A stretch of DNA of 64,000 bases from the NCBI RefSeq assembly GCF_051668705.1, contig NZ_CP196351.1, positions 1,488,001-1,552,000 on the forward strand, given 5' to 3'. The stretch comes from Alterisphingorhabdus sp051668705 (GTDB lineage: Bacteria; Pseudomonadota; Alphaproteobacteria; Sphingomonadales; Sphingomonadaceae). The notes beneath the pieces were generated by a model that was not told the DNA's origin, made no database searches, and worked only from the letters and a program-made list of their open reading frames with translations. The position numbers and the translations under genes were made by a program. How positions within the stretch are numbered: the stretch's first letter is position 1; every line of letters begins with the position of its first letter. Shown one piece after another: positions 9,534 through 18,164 of this stretch.

Positions 9534-10694
9534 CTAGGCTTCTGACAAAACCAGACTGCCTAAACATACAAGCTTCGCCAAAAGCTCTAAACTTGCTCGA
9601 GAATTGGCAAGCTTCGCATCAAACGAGTAAATATGTTCACGGCATATCTGCCTTGCCAATACGGCCTCATCACCGTCACATTTGATACAATGTCCATCTA
9701 CGAAGAGTGAGGCATTGCCATCCATATGCTCAACATAGGAAAAACGGCTTGAAATATTCCGGCTAAATACAGTTTTGTTGGTTATATGTTGGGCGATTTT
9801 TTGGGGGCTGATGGCCGTATCATCCGCATTTGGCAAATCCCCATATTTGGGCTCCGTGCTATATCGCCCAAACCATTGCGCAAAGCGATCGCGATCAGAC
9901 AATGATTCAGTTATCATCATATGCAATTTCTCAATGGCAGCACTGTCTATCTCTCCCGCATTGCTTTGCTGGTTGAGATCGGGATCGGCATAACGCACGT
10001 CATCCTCCATATTATCAAGCAAGAAGTCGCAAAAATGGGTTAGGAGGTCACTGCGTGAAGGCGCACGAAAGCCAATCGAATAGGTCATGCAATCGTCACC
10101 AATAGCGACGCCATTATGCGATATGCCCGGGGGAATATAAAGGATATCGCCAGCTTCGCATATCCATTCATTGGCTGGCTGAAATTCGGCCAATTGTCGC
10201 AAATCATCATGCGGCTTTAATGGAGCATCATTGTCACAAACATCGCCAATCTGCCATTTTCGCTTGCCCGCGCCTTGAATAAGGAAGACATCATAATTGT
10301 CAAAATGCGGACCAACGCCGCCTTGATCAGCTGCAAAACTCACCATGACATCATCAATGCGCCAATCAGGGATAAAGCGAAACGGCGCGATAAGGGCGTG
10401 GACCTGCGGTACATATTGATCGACCGCTTGTACCAGCAATGTCCAGCGCTCATTACCCAATTGCGGAAAGACAGTTTCATCAAACGGACCATGCTGCATA
10501 GACCAATGGCTAGCTTGGCCTTGCACATTCTCGGATATAAGGCGTGCCTCAACACCCTCTTCACAGGCAAGGCCCGCCAATTCTTCCGGCGCCAACGGGT
10601 TCGACCATTCAAGCCATGGGTTTTTGATAAACAAAGGGCGCTTCTGCCAATATTCGCGCAGAAAGGAGACACTGTCAAAATTCTGTAATTTCAT
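9534..10694 (-). CDS. JmjC/cupin-domain oxygenase, ribosomal oxygenase (YcfD/RoxA-like)
   Basis: About 386 residues of the cupin_4/JmjC type: FLREYWQKRPLFIKNP at the N-terminus, then the double-stranded beta helix with the iron-ligand motif HFDNYDVFLIQ and later GDILYIPPGISHNG. In E. coli the homologous 2-oxoglutarate oxygenase hydroxylates an arginine of ribosomal protein L16; the same role here is inferred from family membership. The frame is open to 10763, but conserved sequence begins at MKLQNFDSVSF, so I place the start at 10694. It is divergent from the pseudouridine synthase. Confidence 0.82.
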   Translation of the reverse strand: MKLQNFDSVSFLREYWQKRPLFIKNPWLEWSNPLAPEELAGLACEEGVEARLISENVQGQASHWSMQHGPFDETVFPQLGNERWTLLVQAVDQYVPQVHALIAPFRFIPDWRIDDVMVSFAADQGGVGPHFDNYDVFLIQGAGKRKWQIGDVCDNDAPLKPHDDLRQLAEFQPANEWICEAGDILYIPPGISHNGVAIGDDCMTYSIGFRAPSRSDLLTHFCDFLLDNMEDDVRYADPDLNQQSNAGEIDSAAIEKLHMMITESLSDRDRFAQWFGRYSTEPKYGDLPNADDTAISPQKIAQHITNKTVFSRNISSRFSYVEHMDGNASLFVDGHCIKCDGDEAVLARQICREHIYSFDAKLANSRASLELLAKLVCLGSLVLSEA

Positions 10695-10792
10695 AAATAA
10701 TCGTAATCCGCAGTATCGATAACACTGACCGACGAGAGGAACAGCGCCCACTGCGCCTAGCATTATTACGCGCGGATGATAAGAACGGCCCT

Positions 10793-11344
10793 ATGTCAAA
10801 ACTGATTTTGTTCAATAAGCCTTATGGCGTGCTGTCGCAGTTCACCGATCGCAAAAACCCAAGCCCTCGTGCAACATTGTCGGACTATATCACCGTCCCT
10901 AATGTGTATCCTGCGGGACGGTTAGACCGTGATAGTGAAGGGCTGTTGCTTTTGACATCTGATGGCCGGTTACAGGCGCGGATTGCTGACCCCAAATTCA
11001 AAATGCCCAAAACTTATCTTGTCCAAGTAGAAGGCGAGCCTGATGACACGGCTTTATCTGCCTTGAGACGCGGCGTTAGCCTCAAGGATGGCCTGACCAG
11101 ACCGGCACAGGCCAAACCCATTGCCTCGCCAGACCTTTGGCCCCGCGATCCACCTGTGCGTTTTCGCAAAACTGTGCCGGACAGCTGGATAGAATTGACA
11201 ATTCAAGAGGGCAAAAATCGCCAAGTCCGCCGCATGACAGCCGCCATAGGCTACCCAACATTGCGTTTAATACGCTGGAGCGTTGGGCCATGGACACTCA
11301 AAGAGGTGCCGCAAGGCCAATGGTCGGAAATCGATGTTGGTTGA
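10793..11344 (+). CDS. rluE: 23S rRNA pseudouridine synthase, RsuA/RluE family
   Basis: A 183-residue protein lacking the N-terminal S4 domain, as in RluE. The catalytic aspartate lies in AGRLDRDSEGLLLLTSDG near residue 43, and the family C-terminal motif EGKNRQVRRM is present. It isomerises a specific uridine in 23S rRNA in the cytoplasm. Assignment to RluE rather than another RsuA-family enzyme rests on length and the missing S4 domain. It is divergent from the ribosomal-oxygenase-like gene, so two ribosome-modifying enzymes share one intergenic region. Confidence 0.83.
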   Translation: MSKLILFNKPYGVLSQFTDRKNPSPRATLSDYITVPNVYPAGRLDRDSEGLLLLTSDGRLQARIADPKFKMPKTYLVQVEGEPDDTALSALRRGVSLKDGLTRPAQAKPIASPDLWPRDPPVRFRKTVPDSWIELTIQEGKNRQVRRMTAAIGYPTLRLIRWSVGPWTLKEVPQGQWSEIDVG

Positions 11345-11616
11345 TATTATAGCGAAACTGATTGGTTGAATCCTTAGGCCTTGGCATCACCCCGCCATAC
11401 CCGATTATATAACTTCGCTAGTTGGTGCTTCTGTTTTGCCAGCACTTTCGCCACCCCGCCTTCAAGCCTTTCACTTTTTGGGCTTCAATGACTTCAAACT
11501 TTCATCCCAAGCGATGGCAGTGACACTAGACTTGCGCATTTAAATTCCAAAAAGATGTTTACACATATCTTAATATTGTATATATATAACAAATAAGCCC
11601 TTATATGGAGTTTAAA

Positions 11617-12666
11617 ATGGAAAATAGAAAACGATATAGTTTGTTTGATTATGTCATGAACTCAAAACATAAACTGCAAGGTGTTATCGGTCTGTTTTCG
11701 GGCATTTTGTTAGTATGGGTTTATATGTTGATACTCAATGTTGCGGGCGTGTTCGAAGACTCTAGCCCTTATGGGGAAATCACTGGGTTTTGGGCAGGTT
11801 TTTACCTTGGGATTGCGTTTTCTCCTCCGGTTTATTTTGGTTTTACCAGTCGGTTTTGGGGAAAGGTTATTATCGCATTGGCGCTAGCAAAAATCGCTAT
11901 TGGTGTGTGGATTTATACATCTGACCAGTCTTCAGAGTGTTTGCAGTATATTGAGCAAAACACCTGGGCACTGTTTTTTTTCTTTCTTGATGGGGGGTTC
12001 TTCTTCATTTCGATAGTCATGAATCGTAATCAAGCGATGCGCCGTTTGGCAAGAGACCAAGACCCAAACGCGCAAGCAGCCTATGCTGACTATATGTTGC
12101 AACCCAATGCTTTCAATCGTTGGCTTGTCAGCTCGCGTTTGGCAGATAGGATGCAAGGACAGTTCACGCGGCGTTGCCTAGCTATTTCGATATTTATCTC
12201 AATTTTATTTATGGTTCTTCTCGTTTTAATTAAACTTTCCAGTTCTATTCTTACCTTTGACGGTCTGCCTCAAGGAGCCTTGTTGAGCGAGAATTTTACA
12301 ATCTTATTCGGGGAATGGGCGTGGCAAGTCGTGAAAATCGTTGTGTTTATTCCAACCTTCATTTTGATTGCCTTTCAAATGAGTCTGCGCCTGCTTATGG
12401 CTTTGGACCATGAGCCTATTGATGAGCGGCAAATTCAAATGATCCGGTTTGGGCATGCTGATGGTCGCGGTGTTTCATTGGCCATGTTGGCGATCATGAC
12501 CGTCTTGGCGTTCTTGAAAACACCCGTTGAAATTATTGCTGCTGTTTCGCTTGGGGCATTTTCTCTCGCATGGCTAACACCATACATGATTATGGCTTGG
12601 AGGCTGCCAGATGGCGACGGCAGCTACGATGAAAATGAAGATGTTTTGGAGATTAATTATGCCTGA
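11617..12666 (+). CDS. polytopic membrane protein of unknown function, paired with an Xre regulator
   Basis: I do not recognise this 349-residue protein. It has about seven or eight hydrophobic segments (for example GVIGLFSGILLVWVYMLI, ALFFFFLDGGFFFISIVM, LAISIFISILFMVLLVLI), so it sits in the inner membrane. An ATG exists at 11605, but ATGGAG there is the ribosome site for the ATG at 11617, which I take as the start. Its last codons overlap the start of the downstream HTH gene by eight bases, so the two are translationally coupled. The region before it is AT-rich and probably carries the promoter. Confidence 0.65.
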   Translation: MENRKRYSLFDYVMNSKHKLQGVIGLFSGILLVWVYMLILNVAGVFEDSSPYGEITGFWAGFYLGIAFSPPVYFGFTSRFWGKVIIALALAKIAIGVWIYTSDQSSECLQYIEQNTWALFFFFLDGGFFFISIVMNRNQAMRRLARDQDPNAQAAYADYMLQPNAFNRWLVSSRLADRMQGQFTRRCLAISIFISILFMVLLVLIKLSSSILTFDGLPQGALLSENFTILFGEWAWQVVKIVVFIPTFILIAFQMSLRLLMALDHEPIDERQIQMIRFGHADGRGVSLAMLAIMTVLAFLKTPVEIIAAVSLGAFSLAWLTPYMIMAWRLPDGDGSYDENEDVLEINYA

Positions 12667-12913
12667 AAAGAAAGCGGTACCTTTTCATAACCGAGTTCAG
12701 ATGTTGCGTGTAGAGCGTGGTCTGTCTCGCAAGGAATTGGCAGAGATGGTTCAAATTCATCCGCAAACAGTAGGGTTTATTGAGCGTAGGCAGTTTAATC
12801 CAACAATAGACGTCTGCCTACGTTTGTCTGAAGTGCTGGGCGTGGGACTCGATGGCATATTTTCGCGTTATCCTTTCCAATTACTGCCAACCTCTAAACT
12901 TCGGCCAGACTAA
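12659..12913 (+). CDS. Xre-family helix-turn-helix regulator
   Basis: An 84-residue single-domain HTH_3 protein. The helix-turn-helix covers RVERGLSRKELAEMVQIHPQ and GFIERRQFNPTIDVCLRLSE. It resembles the small solitary Xre regulators that sit beside a membrane-protein gene. GGAG at 12648-12651 lies seven bases before the ATG. The overlap with the upstream membrane-protein gene implies co-expression, and autoregulation is plausible but unproven. Confidence 0.75.
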   Translation: MPEKKAVPFHNRVQMLRVERGLSRKELAEMVQIHPQTVGFIERRQFNPTIDVCLRLSEVLGVGLDGIFSRYPFQLLPTSKLRPD

Positions 12914-12990
12914 AACCGCGCTGCTGAACACCTAAGCAAATACAACACTTATACCGATTAATTTTAACCATGACCAATGGAGCCTTACGC

Positions 12991-15838
12991 ATGTCTTTTC
13001 GTGCCTTTTTACTGTCCGCCGTCTTCGCCAGTGCATCTGGATTATCCTGTGCAGCGGCCCAGACAATCCCGAATCCTCAACCAGCTGTGGTAAGTTCTGT
13101 TCTATTTCCAGATAGTACACTACCAGACGGACCCTGCATTACATACAGGAGTCCTCAGTAACGGCCTTCGCTATGTGCTTTTGAAGAACGAAACGCCAAA
13201 ACAAACTGCCGCAATGCGCTTGTATATTAATGCAGGCTCTTTGGAAGAAGATGCCGATCAAAGCGGTTTGGCGCACTTTGTCGAGCATATGGCTTTTAAT
13301 GGCTCTAAAAATGTTCCTGAAGGCGAGATGCTTAAATTGCTTGAGCGCCAGGGTTTAGCATTTGGAGCAGATACGAATGCGGCGACAAGTTATGACTATA
13401 CATTATATCAGCTCGACCTTCCGAGTGTATCTGAAGAGGTGATTGATACAGGTCTCTTCCTGATGCGTGAAACAGCGGGGAATCTTACATTTTCGCCAGA
13501 AGCTATCGAACGAGAGCGTGGTGTCGTGCAGGCGGAAAAGCGGCGTAGTGCAACGGCACTGAATAAGAATAGAACCGATTCACTGGCACATATTTTAAAC
13601 AACACAATCGTCAAAGAGCGCCCGATTATTGGCAGTGATAATGTTCTGGCAAATGCTCCGCGCGAAAGATTTGTCAATTTCTACGACCGCTATTATCGGC
13701 CTGAAAATGCCGTTTTGGTCGTGGTCGGAGACATTGATATAGCCGTGGTAACAGACAAGATTAAGAAAATTTTCTCTGATTGGGAAGCAAAGCCCATTGC
13801 GATGAATGAACCGAAATATGGGGACGTCTCTCCGGACAGATCAATCCGTTCATGGTATTTTTCTGATCCTGATATCCCAACTATTATAAGGATTTCTTCA
13901 AAGTATCCGGCTGCGTCTGAGCCGGAGACGCCGGAGGTACGCAAAAATGAATTTTTACAACTTATCGTGAATGGCATCATAAATAGACGGATCGCTGCGC
14001 GAATACTGGAAGAAAACGCCGTCATCTCACAAGGGGGTGCAGCGAGCCAAAAACTCTTTGGAATTGCTCAGCTTAATTCCTTGTCCTTGGTCTCTGATCC
14101 TGAAAACTGGAAATCTGCTTTGCAATTAGGAGAGCAGGAGCTGCGGAAGGCTTTCTTGCATGGCTTCACACGGTCTGAAATCAACGAGCAGGTCGCGACT
14201 CTTAAAACACTCTTGAAAAATTCTGCGGAGCAAGCCGCGTCGCGATCGAACCCTCAATTGGCAACGAACATTGCACTAGAGATAAATTCTGGCCGGGTTA
14301 TTACATCGCCAGCATATGATCTGACCTTGTTTGAAGAATTACAGCCAACTATTACAGCTGACCAGCTTTTGCAGGTTTTCCGAACCTTATGGGGACAATC
14401 TGCACCGATCATTCAAGTTGCCAATAATCGGGCACTTAATGATGCCGAGGATGTCATTCTACAAGTCTATGCAAAAAGCCAGCAAGTTGCTGTTGCGCCG
14501 CCTACGGATGGAGAAAAACTTGAGTTTGCCTATACCGATTTTGGTTCTGCTAAGAGGATTGTTGAAGATAGCAGAATTGCGGATTTGGAAACAAGAAGCC
14601 TCCGTTTTGCGAATAACGTGCGGTTGAATATTAAAAAAACAGACTTTGAAGACGGTGCAGTTCATGTCTCCTTGCGCGTGGGCAACGGCCTACTCGATTT
14701 TCCTCGTGATATTGACGGGCTATCAATGATCGCTGGTGTGTTTGCCACAGGTGGACTCCAAGCACATAGCTTTAACGAGCTGCAATCGCTTCTCGCAGGA
14801 CGAACTGTTCAACCTGCTTTATCTGTCGGAGAGACAGCATTTGGTGGTATTTCTCGCACCACGCCGGATGACCTTTTATTTCAGTTGCAATTATGGGCAG
14901 CCTATATCACAGCACCTGGTTATCGACCGGAAGGGGAGGCACTTTGGGCGCAACAAGCACCTCTTTTTGATCAACTTTTTACAACCGAACCAGTTGGCGT
15001 ACTGCGAACGAAGGGGGCGCGTCTCATTCGGAACGGAGATGTCCGGTTTGGCATTGGTGAGACCAAAGAATTGCTTCTGCGCAACTTTGCAGAACTATCC
15101 ACCGTGCTTGACCGCAGCTTAAGGGAAGGGGCTATTGAGATTACAATCGTTGGCGATATTGAGGACGAAGCGGCGATTGCTGCCGTAGCCAATACATTTG
15201 GTGCATTACCGCAGCGACGAATCGATCAGTTGAAAACCCCGGATGCCTTGAAGGTTTCATTTCCTGAAGACCGCACGCCCGTGACTTTGCGTCATAAGGG
15301 CGCTGCTGAACGCGCAGTCAGTGCAGTATATTGGAAAACAACCGATGCTCAGAATGTCAAAACTGAAGCAACCATGACCTTGCTCGCCAATATCTTGCGT
15401 TTGAAAATTACAGAACGTGTCCGCGAAGAATTAGGAGCTGCTTATACTTCGAGCGCGACCTCAGAAATGTCACCTGTTTTTAAAGGTTTTGGAAACATAC
15501 TGGCATTTGCTGAAGTGGAAGCAGATAATGTTGATCAGATTATCACTATTATAGAAGAACTTGGAAACTCATTGTCGACAGATGGCGCTATTACAGAAGA
15601 TGAACTTTTAAGAGCGCGCAAGCCTGAGCTTGAACTTCTTGAAACGCAACAATCGACGAATGCCTACTGGGTATCAGAGCTAGCAGCCGCACAAGGAAAT
15701 CCTGAACGTTTGACCAAAACGCGTGGTCTAAAGGCTGCCTATGAAGCCGTGACAATATCAGACCTTAAAGCAGCCGCTGAAAAATACCTCAAAAATGACA
15801 CCTCCCTCCAACTGCGTGTTGTGGCAGAGGGCAAGTAA
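12991..15838 (+). pseudogene. M16 family zinc metalloprotease, frameshifted near its N-terminus
   Basis: Two frames together give a typical long M16 (pitrilysin/PqqL-like) protease of about 949 residues. The first frame (from ATG 12991, with GGAG upstream) encodes a signal peptide and runs to LFPDSTLP near 13125. The second frame then supplies the expected continuation DPALHTGVLSNGLRYVLLKN. The switch needs one extra base (a G) at about 13129. The zinc motif HFVEH is at 13274-13288, followed by two M16 peptidase halves. Without the shift, translation ends at 13161. The second frame alone could only start at an internal GTG (13175), without a signal peptide. The rest of the gene is intact, so a recent mutation or a sequencing error is likely. 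Confidence 0.8.
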
Positions 15839-15850
15839 CTTCGCTAAGCG

Positions 15851-15881
15851 CCCCTATCCGATGATCGGGTAGGGGTGTTTT
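15851..15881 (+). terminator. terminator after the M16 protease gene
   Basis: CCCCTATCCGA and TCGGGTAGGGG form a GC-rich hairpin with a three-base loop, followed by TGTTTT. It lies 13 bases after the protease stop codon on the same strand. Confidence 0.75.
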
Positions 15882-15968
15882 GGAGCTTGGCATATATAAG
15901 CCCGTTAGGGCCGTCAGTCTAATGAGAACTCGTCTCCAAATTTGAGATTTGGTGCTGTGTTTTTGGAT

Positions 15969-16141
15969 ATGAAATCACTTTCATTCAAGCACCGCCGCTT
16001 TCACCCTGACGTTATCCGGCAAGCGGTGTAGTTGTATTCCAGATTTACACTGAGCCCTGCGCGACATTGAGGACTTGATGTCCGAATAAGGAATACATGT
16101 GGACTACGAAACGATCTGCTACTGGGTTTATAGGTCAATCC
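15969..16141 (+). pseudogene. IS6-family transposase, N-terminal relic (plus strand)
   Basis: Reading with frame changes gives the IS6-type N-terminus: SFKHRRFHPDVIRQAV, an in-frame stop, LYSRFTLSPAR, then in another frame RDIEDLMSE, a stop, GIHVDYETICYW. These match the zinc-ribbon/HTH start of IS6 transposases in order and spacing as I know the family. At least two stops and one frameshift make it dead, and it ends where a second, opposite relic begins. Identification rests on motif memory, not a search. Confidence 0.55.
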
Positions 16142-16283
16142 CGCGCTCGAACAGCAGATCCTCGACATTTCGCAAACTCAGGGGGAAACGGACATACATC
16201 ATCACGACCAGACGGATAATCTCAGGCGATGAGTTGAAGCGTTTGAAAGAGCTGGGCGGTTTCGCTCTCGACTTACGGTTCAT
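16128..16283 (-). pseudogene. IS6-family transposase, N-terminal relic (minus strand)
   Basis: On the minus strand, from ATG at 16283, the 51 codons read NRKSRAKPPSSFKRFNSSPE and then IIRLVVMMYVRFPLSLRNVE and DLLFERGID before a stop. This is the IS6-family N-terminus of a type different from the plus-strand relic beside it. The remainder of the transposase is missing. The upstream end lies in the 124-bp repeat that recurs at 17851. Confidence 0.6.
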
Positions 16284-16336
16284 AGCCTGCTGGTAGCACG
16301 CCAGACCAGAAATGCCTCGTTAGTCTGACAGCACCG
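16213..16336. repeat. 124-bp direct repeat, copy 1 (IS6-family end)
   Basis: This stretch recurs at 17851-17974 in the same orientation with only a handful of substitutions. It contains the first 24 or so codons of an IS6-family transposase plus the upstream end of the element, which on the minus strand begins CGGTGCTGTCAGACTAACG. The two copies bracket the RHS fragment and its neighbour. Confidence 0.85.
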
Positions 16337-16377
16337 TGAAAACAATTACGTATATAAAATCTTAATAACAATACAAT

Positions 16378-16830
16378 TTACTTTAAGTTTACTATTCTTG
16401 CGGTCATATCGTCTATAGTTAAATCTTTGTTTTCTTTTATAGATTTAATTCTTTCAACCTTGAAGCTAATGTTAACCGGCTGGCTTTCCTCGAAAATCGG
16501 TGTCCCATGCATTTTTATGTCATATACTTCGCCTTCCCAAAGACCATTGTCACCAAATCCATAGTGAAAACCAAATTCTGCTAACAACTCGTCCTCGATA
16601 GCAATCTGCATCTGTTGCCCTGGGCAAGGCAATGATGCAGACATGACCCGATAATTTGCCAAAGACATAACCTGTGCTTCTATATAGTATTCCCCGTCTT
16701 TGATCTGTGTATCCCAGCAATTTCTTAAGCGTTCTGTAACTTCTCTCTCTATAGAAGCTATGCAATCGTCGCTGCCTACAGAACAAGAAGATAATAATAT
16801 AAAGACTATTATATATGATCGATACCACAT
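16378..16830 (-). CDS. small lipoprotein, candidate immunity protein for the RHS toxin
   Basis: A 150-residue protein starting WYRSYIIVFILLSSCSVGSD after Met: a signal peptide with lipobox LSSC, so probably a lipoprotein anchored by that cysteine. I recognise no family. It starts eight bases after the stop of the RHS toxin tip on the same strand, the usual place for a cognate immunity gene. A periplasmic lipoprotein would fit neutralising an imported metallopeptidase. That role is inferred from position only. The first in-frame ATG is at 16854, but the signal peptide fits a start at 16830. Confidence 0.5.
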   Translation of the reverse strand: MWYRSYIIVFILLSSCSVGSDDCIASIEREVTERLRNCWDTQIKDGEYYIEAQVMSLANYRVMSASLPCPGQQMQIAIEDELLAEFGFHYGFGDNGLWEGEVYDIKMHGTPIFEESQPVNISFKVERIKSIKENKDLTIDDMTARIVNLK

Positions 16831-16838
16831 ATTGACCT

Positions 16839-17618
16839 CTATGCAGTAGGACATCTCTGCCCTGGAAATTTTGATACAAAATAATTAGGATTCGCGCTTC
16901 TAAATTGTACGCTTAAGCAACTTCCCCTCGCATTTTCTCTTATATTCTTAATTCTCTCTTCTCTTGAAGCTCTTGGATCCCAGACGCTTGAACTCACATT
17001 ATTCACGCTTTCAGCAAAACCAGACTGAGTATGATACGCTCTAACCTCACGGCGATATATCTCATTTAGGTCGCGGGCGAAACCAAATTGCTTATTATCA
17101 GAAACATGCTGACCTTCATGTATTAAAATGCCTGCTATCGAATGATTGCGTTCTAACGCTTTAGAGAAATCAATTTGGATTAAGTGCCCACCTGAATTTT
17201 GTGAATCAGATCCGGCTAATCCGAGCGTATCCCCTTCTAAACTACTGTTCGTTATTCTAACATCATTACCACCGAGTACCTTCGCAATCTGTCCAGCCCT
17301 CCTTTGCGCGCTAGTCTTTATACGACTACCCGCCCTCGTTCCTCTAGAAAATCGTTTAATAGCCTGAATGCCCTCCGCAACCCGATTGCAATTCGTAGTA
17401 CCAGCATCGCACTCATATAACCCACTCGGATCCACCAGATTAACCGGATCGTTGCCTACATAGGCATAGAGGTTGACCTGATCTTCATAGCCAATGGGGT
17501 CGGTTTGCAGGAACCGGCCTAGGGTTGGTGAGTATACTCTGGCCTTGTAATGATAGAGGCCAAGCTCTGGGATGGCGATTTGGCCTGTATAGCGCAGGCG
17601 GCGATAGACGCGGGGCGT
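16839..17618 (-). pseudogene. RHS-family toxin, 3' part: RHS core end plus metallopeptidase tip
   Basis: The minus strand reads RRLRYTGQIAIPELGLYHYK, then YSPTLGRFLQTDPIGYEDQ and YVGNDPVNLVDPSGL, the hallmark end of the RHS-associated core. A roughly 190-residue variable tip follows. The tip carries GILIHEGQHVSD, an HExxH zinc-protease motif, and a later REVRAY that could supply the third ligand. The protein would be a polymorphic contact or secreted toxin with a metallopeptidase warhead. A stop at 17619-17621 cuts the frame off from the RHS sequence further upstream, and no N-terminus is attached, so the gene is broken as it stands. Confidence 0.75.
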
Positions 17619-17840
17619 CTATCCTAAGCCTAGCCACCTGCCGATATTGGTTTCAGCGGCGGCGTTGATATTGACCAGCTCACCGCTTTCATCACCCTTC
17701 ATAATCGTAGTGATGCTTTTCATCAGACGCCGCCGGGCAAGCCCGGGGCTGGGCTTTGCCAGTTCCGAATAGTTGTAGGCGGGTCGCGTCATTGACCTCT
17801 GCGCCCTCATACCGCGAGCATGGACGCGTAATCTGGGGAA
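17619..17840 (-). pseudogene. decayed RHS repeat region
   Basis: Between the RHS core end and the second IS6 fragment, RHS-like pieces appear in different minus-strand frames: YEGAEVNDATR, RRLMKSITTIMKGDESGE and LVNINAAAETNIGRW. They are in the order expected for the RHS section that precedes the core, but separated by frameshifts. This is an eroded part of the same gene. Confidence 0.55.
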
Positions 17841-17850
17841 TCGCATCAAG

Positions 17851-17974
17851 CGGATAATCTCAGGCGATGAGTTGAAGCGTTTGAAAGGGCTGGGCGGTTT
17901 GGCTCTCGACTTACGGTTCATAGCCTGCTGATAGCATGCCAGATTAGAAATGCCTCGTTAGTCTGACAGCACCG
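17851..17974. repeat. 124-bp direct repeat, copy 2 (IS6-family end)
   Basis: Same 124 bp as at 16213-16336, same orientation. It encodes NRKSRAKPPSPFKRFNSSPE and then IIRLM on the minus strand before switching into RHS sequence. Only the IS6 end and the first 25 or so codons of the transposase remain. The next 190 bp up to the CHAT gene hold nothing that I recognise. Confidence 0.85.
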
Positions 17975-18164
17975 CATAGGCTTGTACAGGCTCTCCACTG
18001 TTTAATAACTCTATTGCGGAAAAAAGTTTGCTGTGCAATACTCTAAGTTACAAATTCTGCGCAGGAGCGATTTGTTACTCTTAAAATTTTAAGCATCGCG
18101 CATATCAAGAAAGCGGCAAAGACAAATGATATTTTAGAATATCAGAACAGTATTGGAGGCACCA

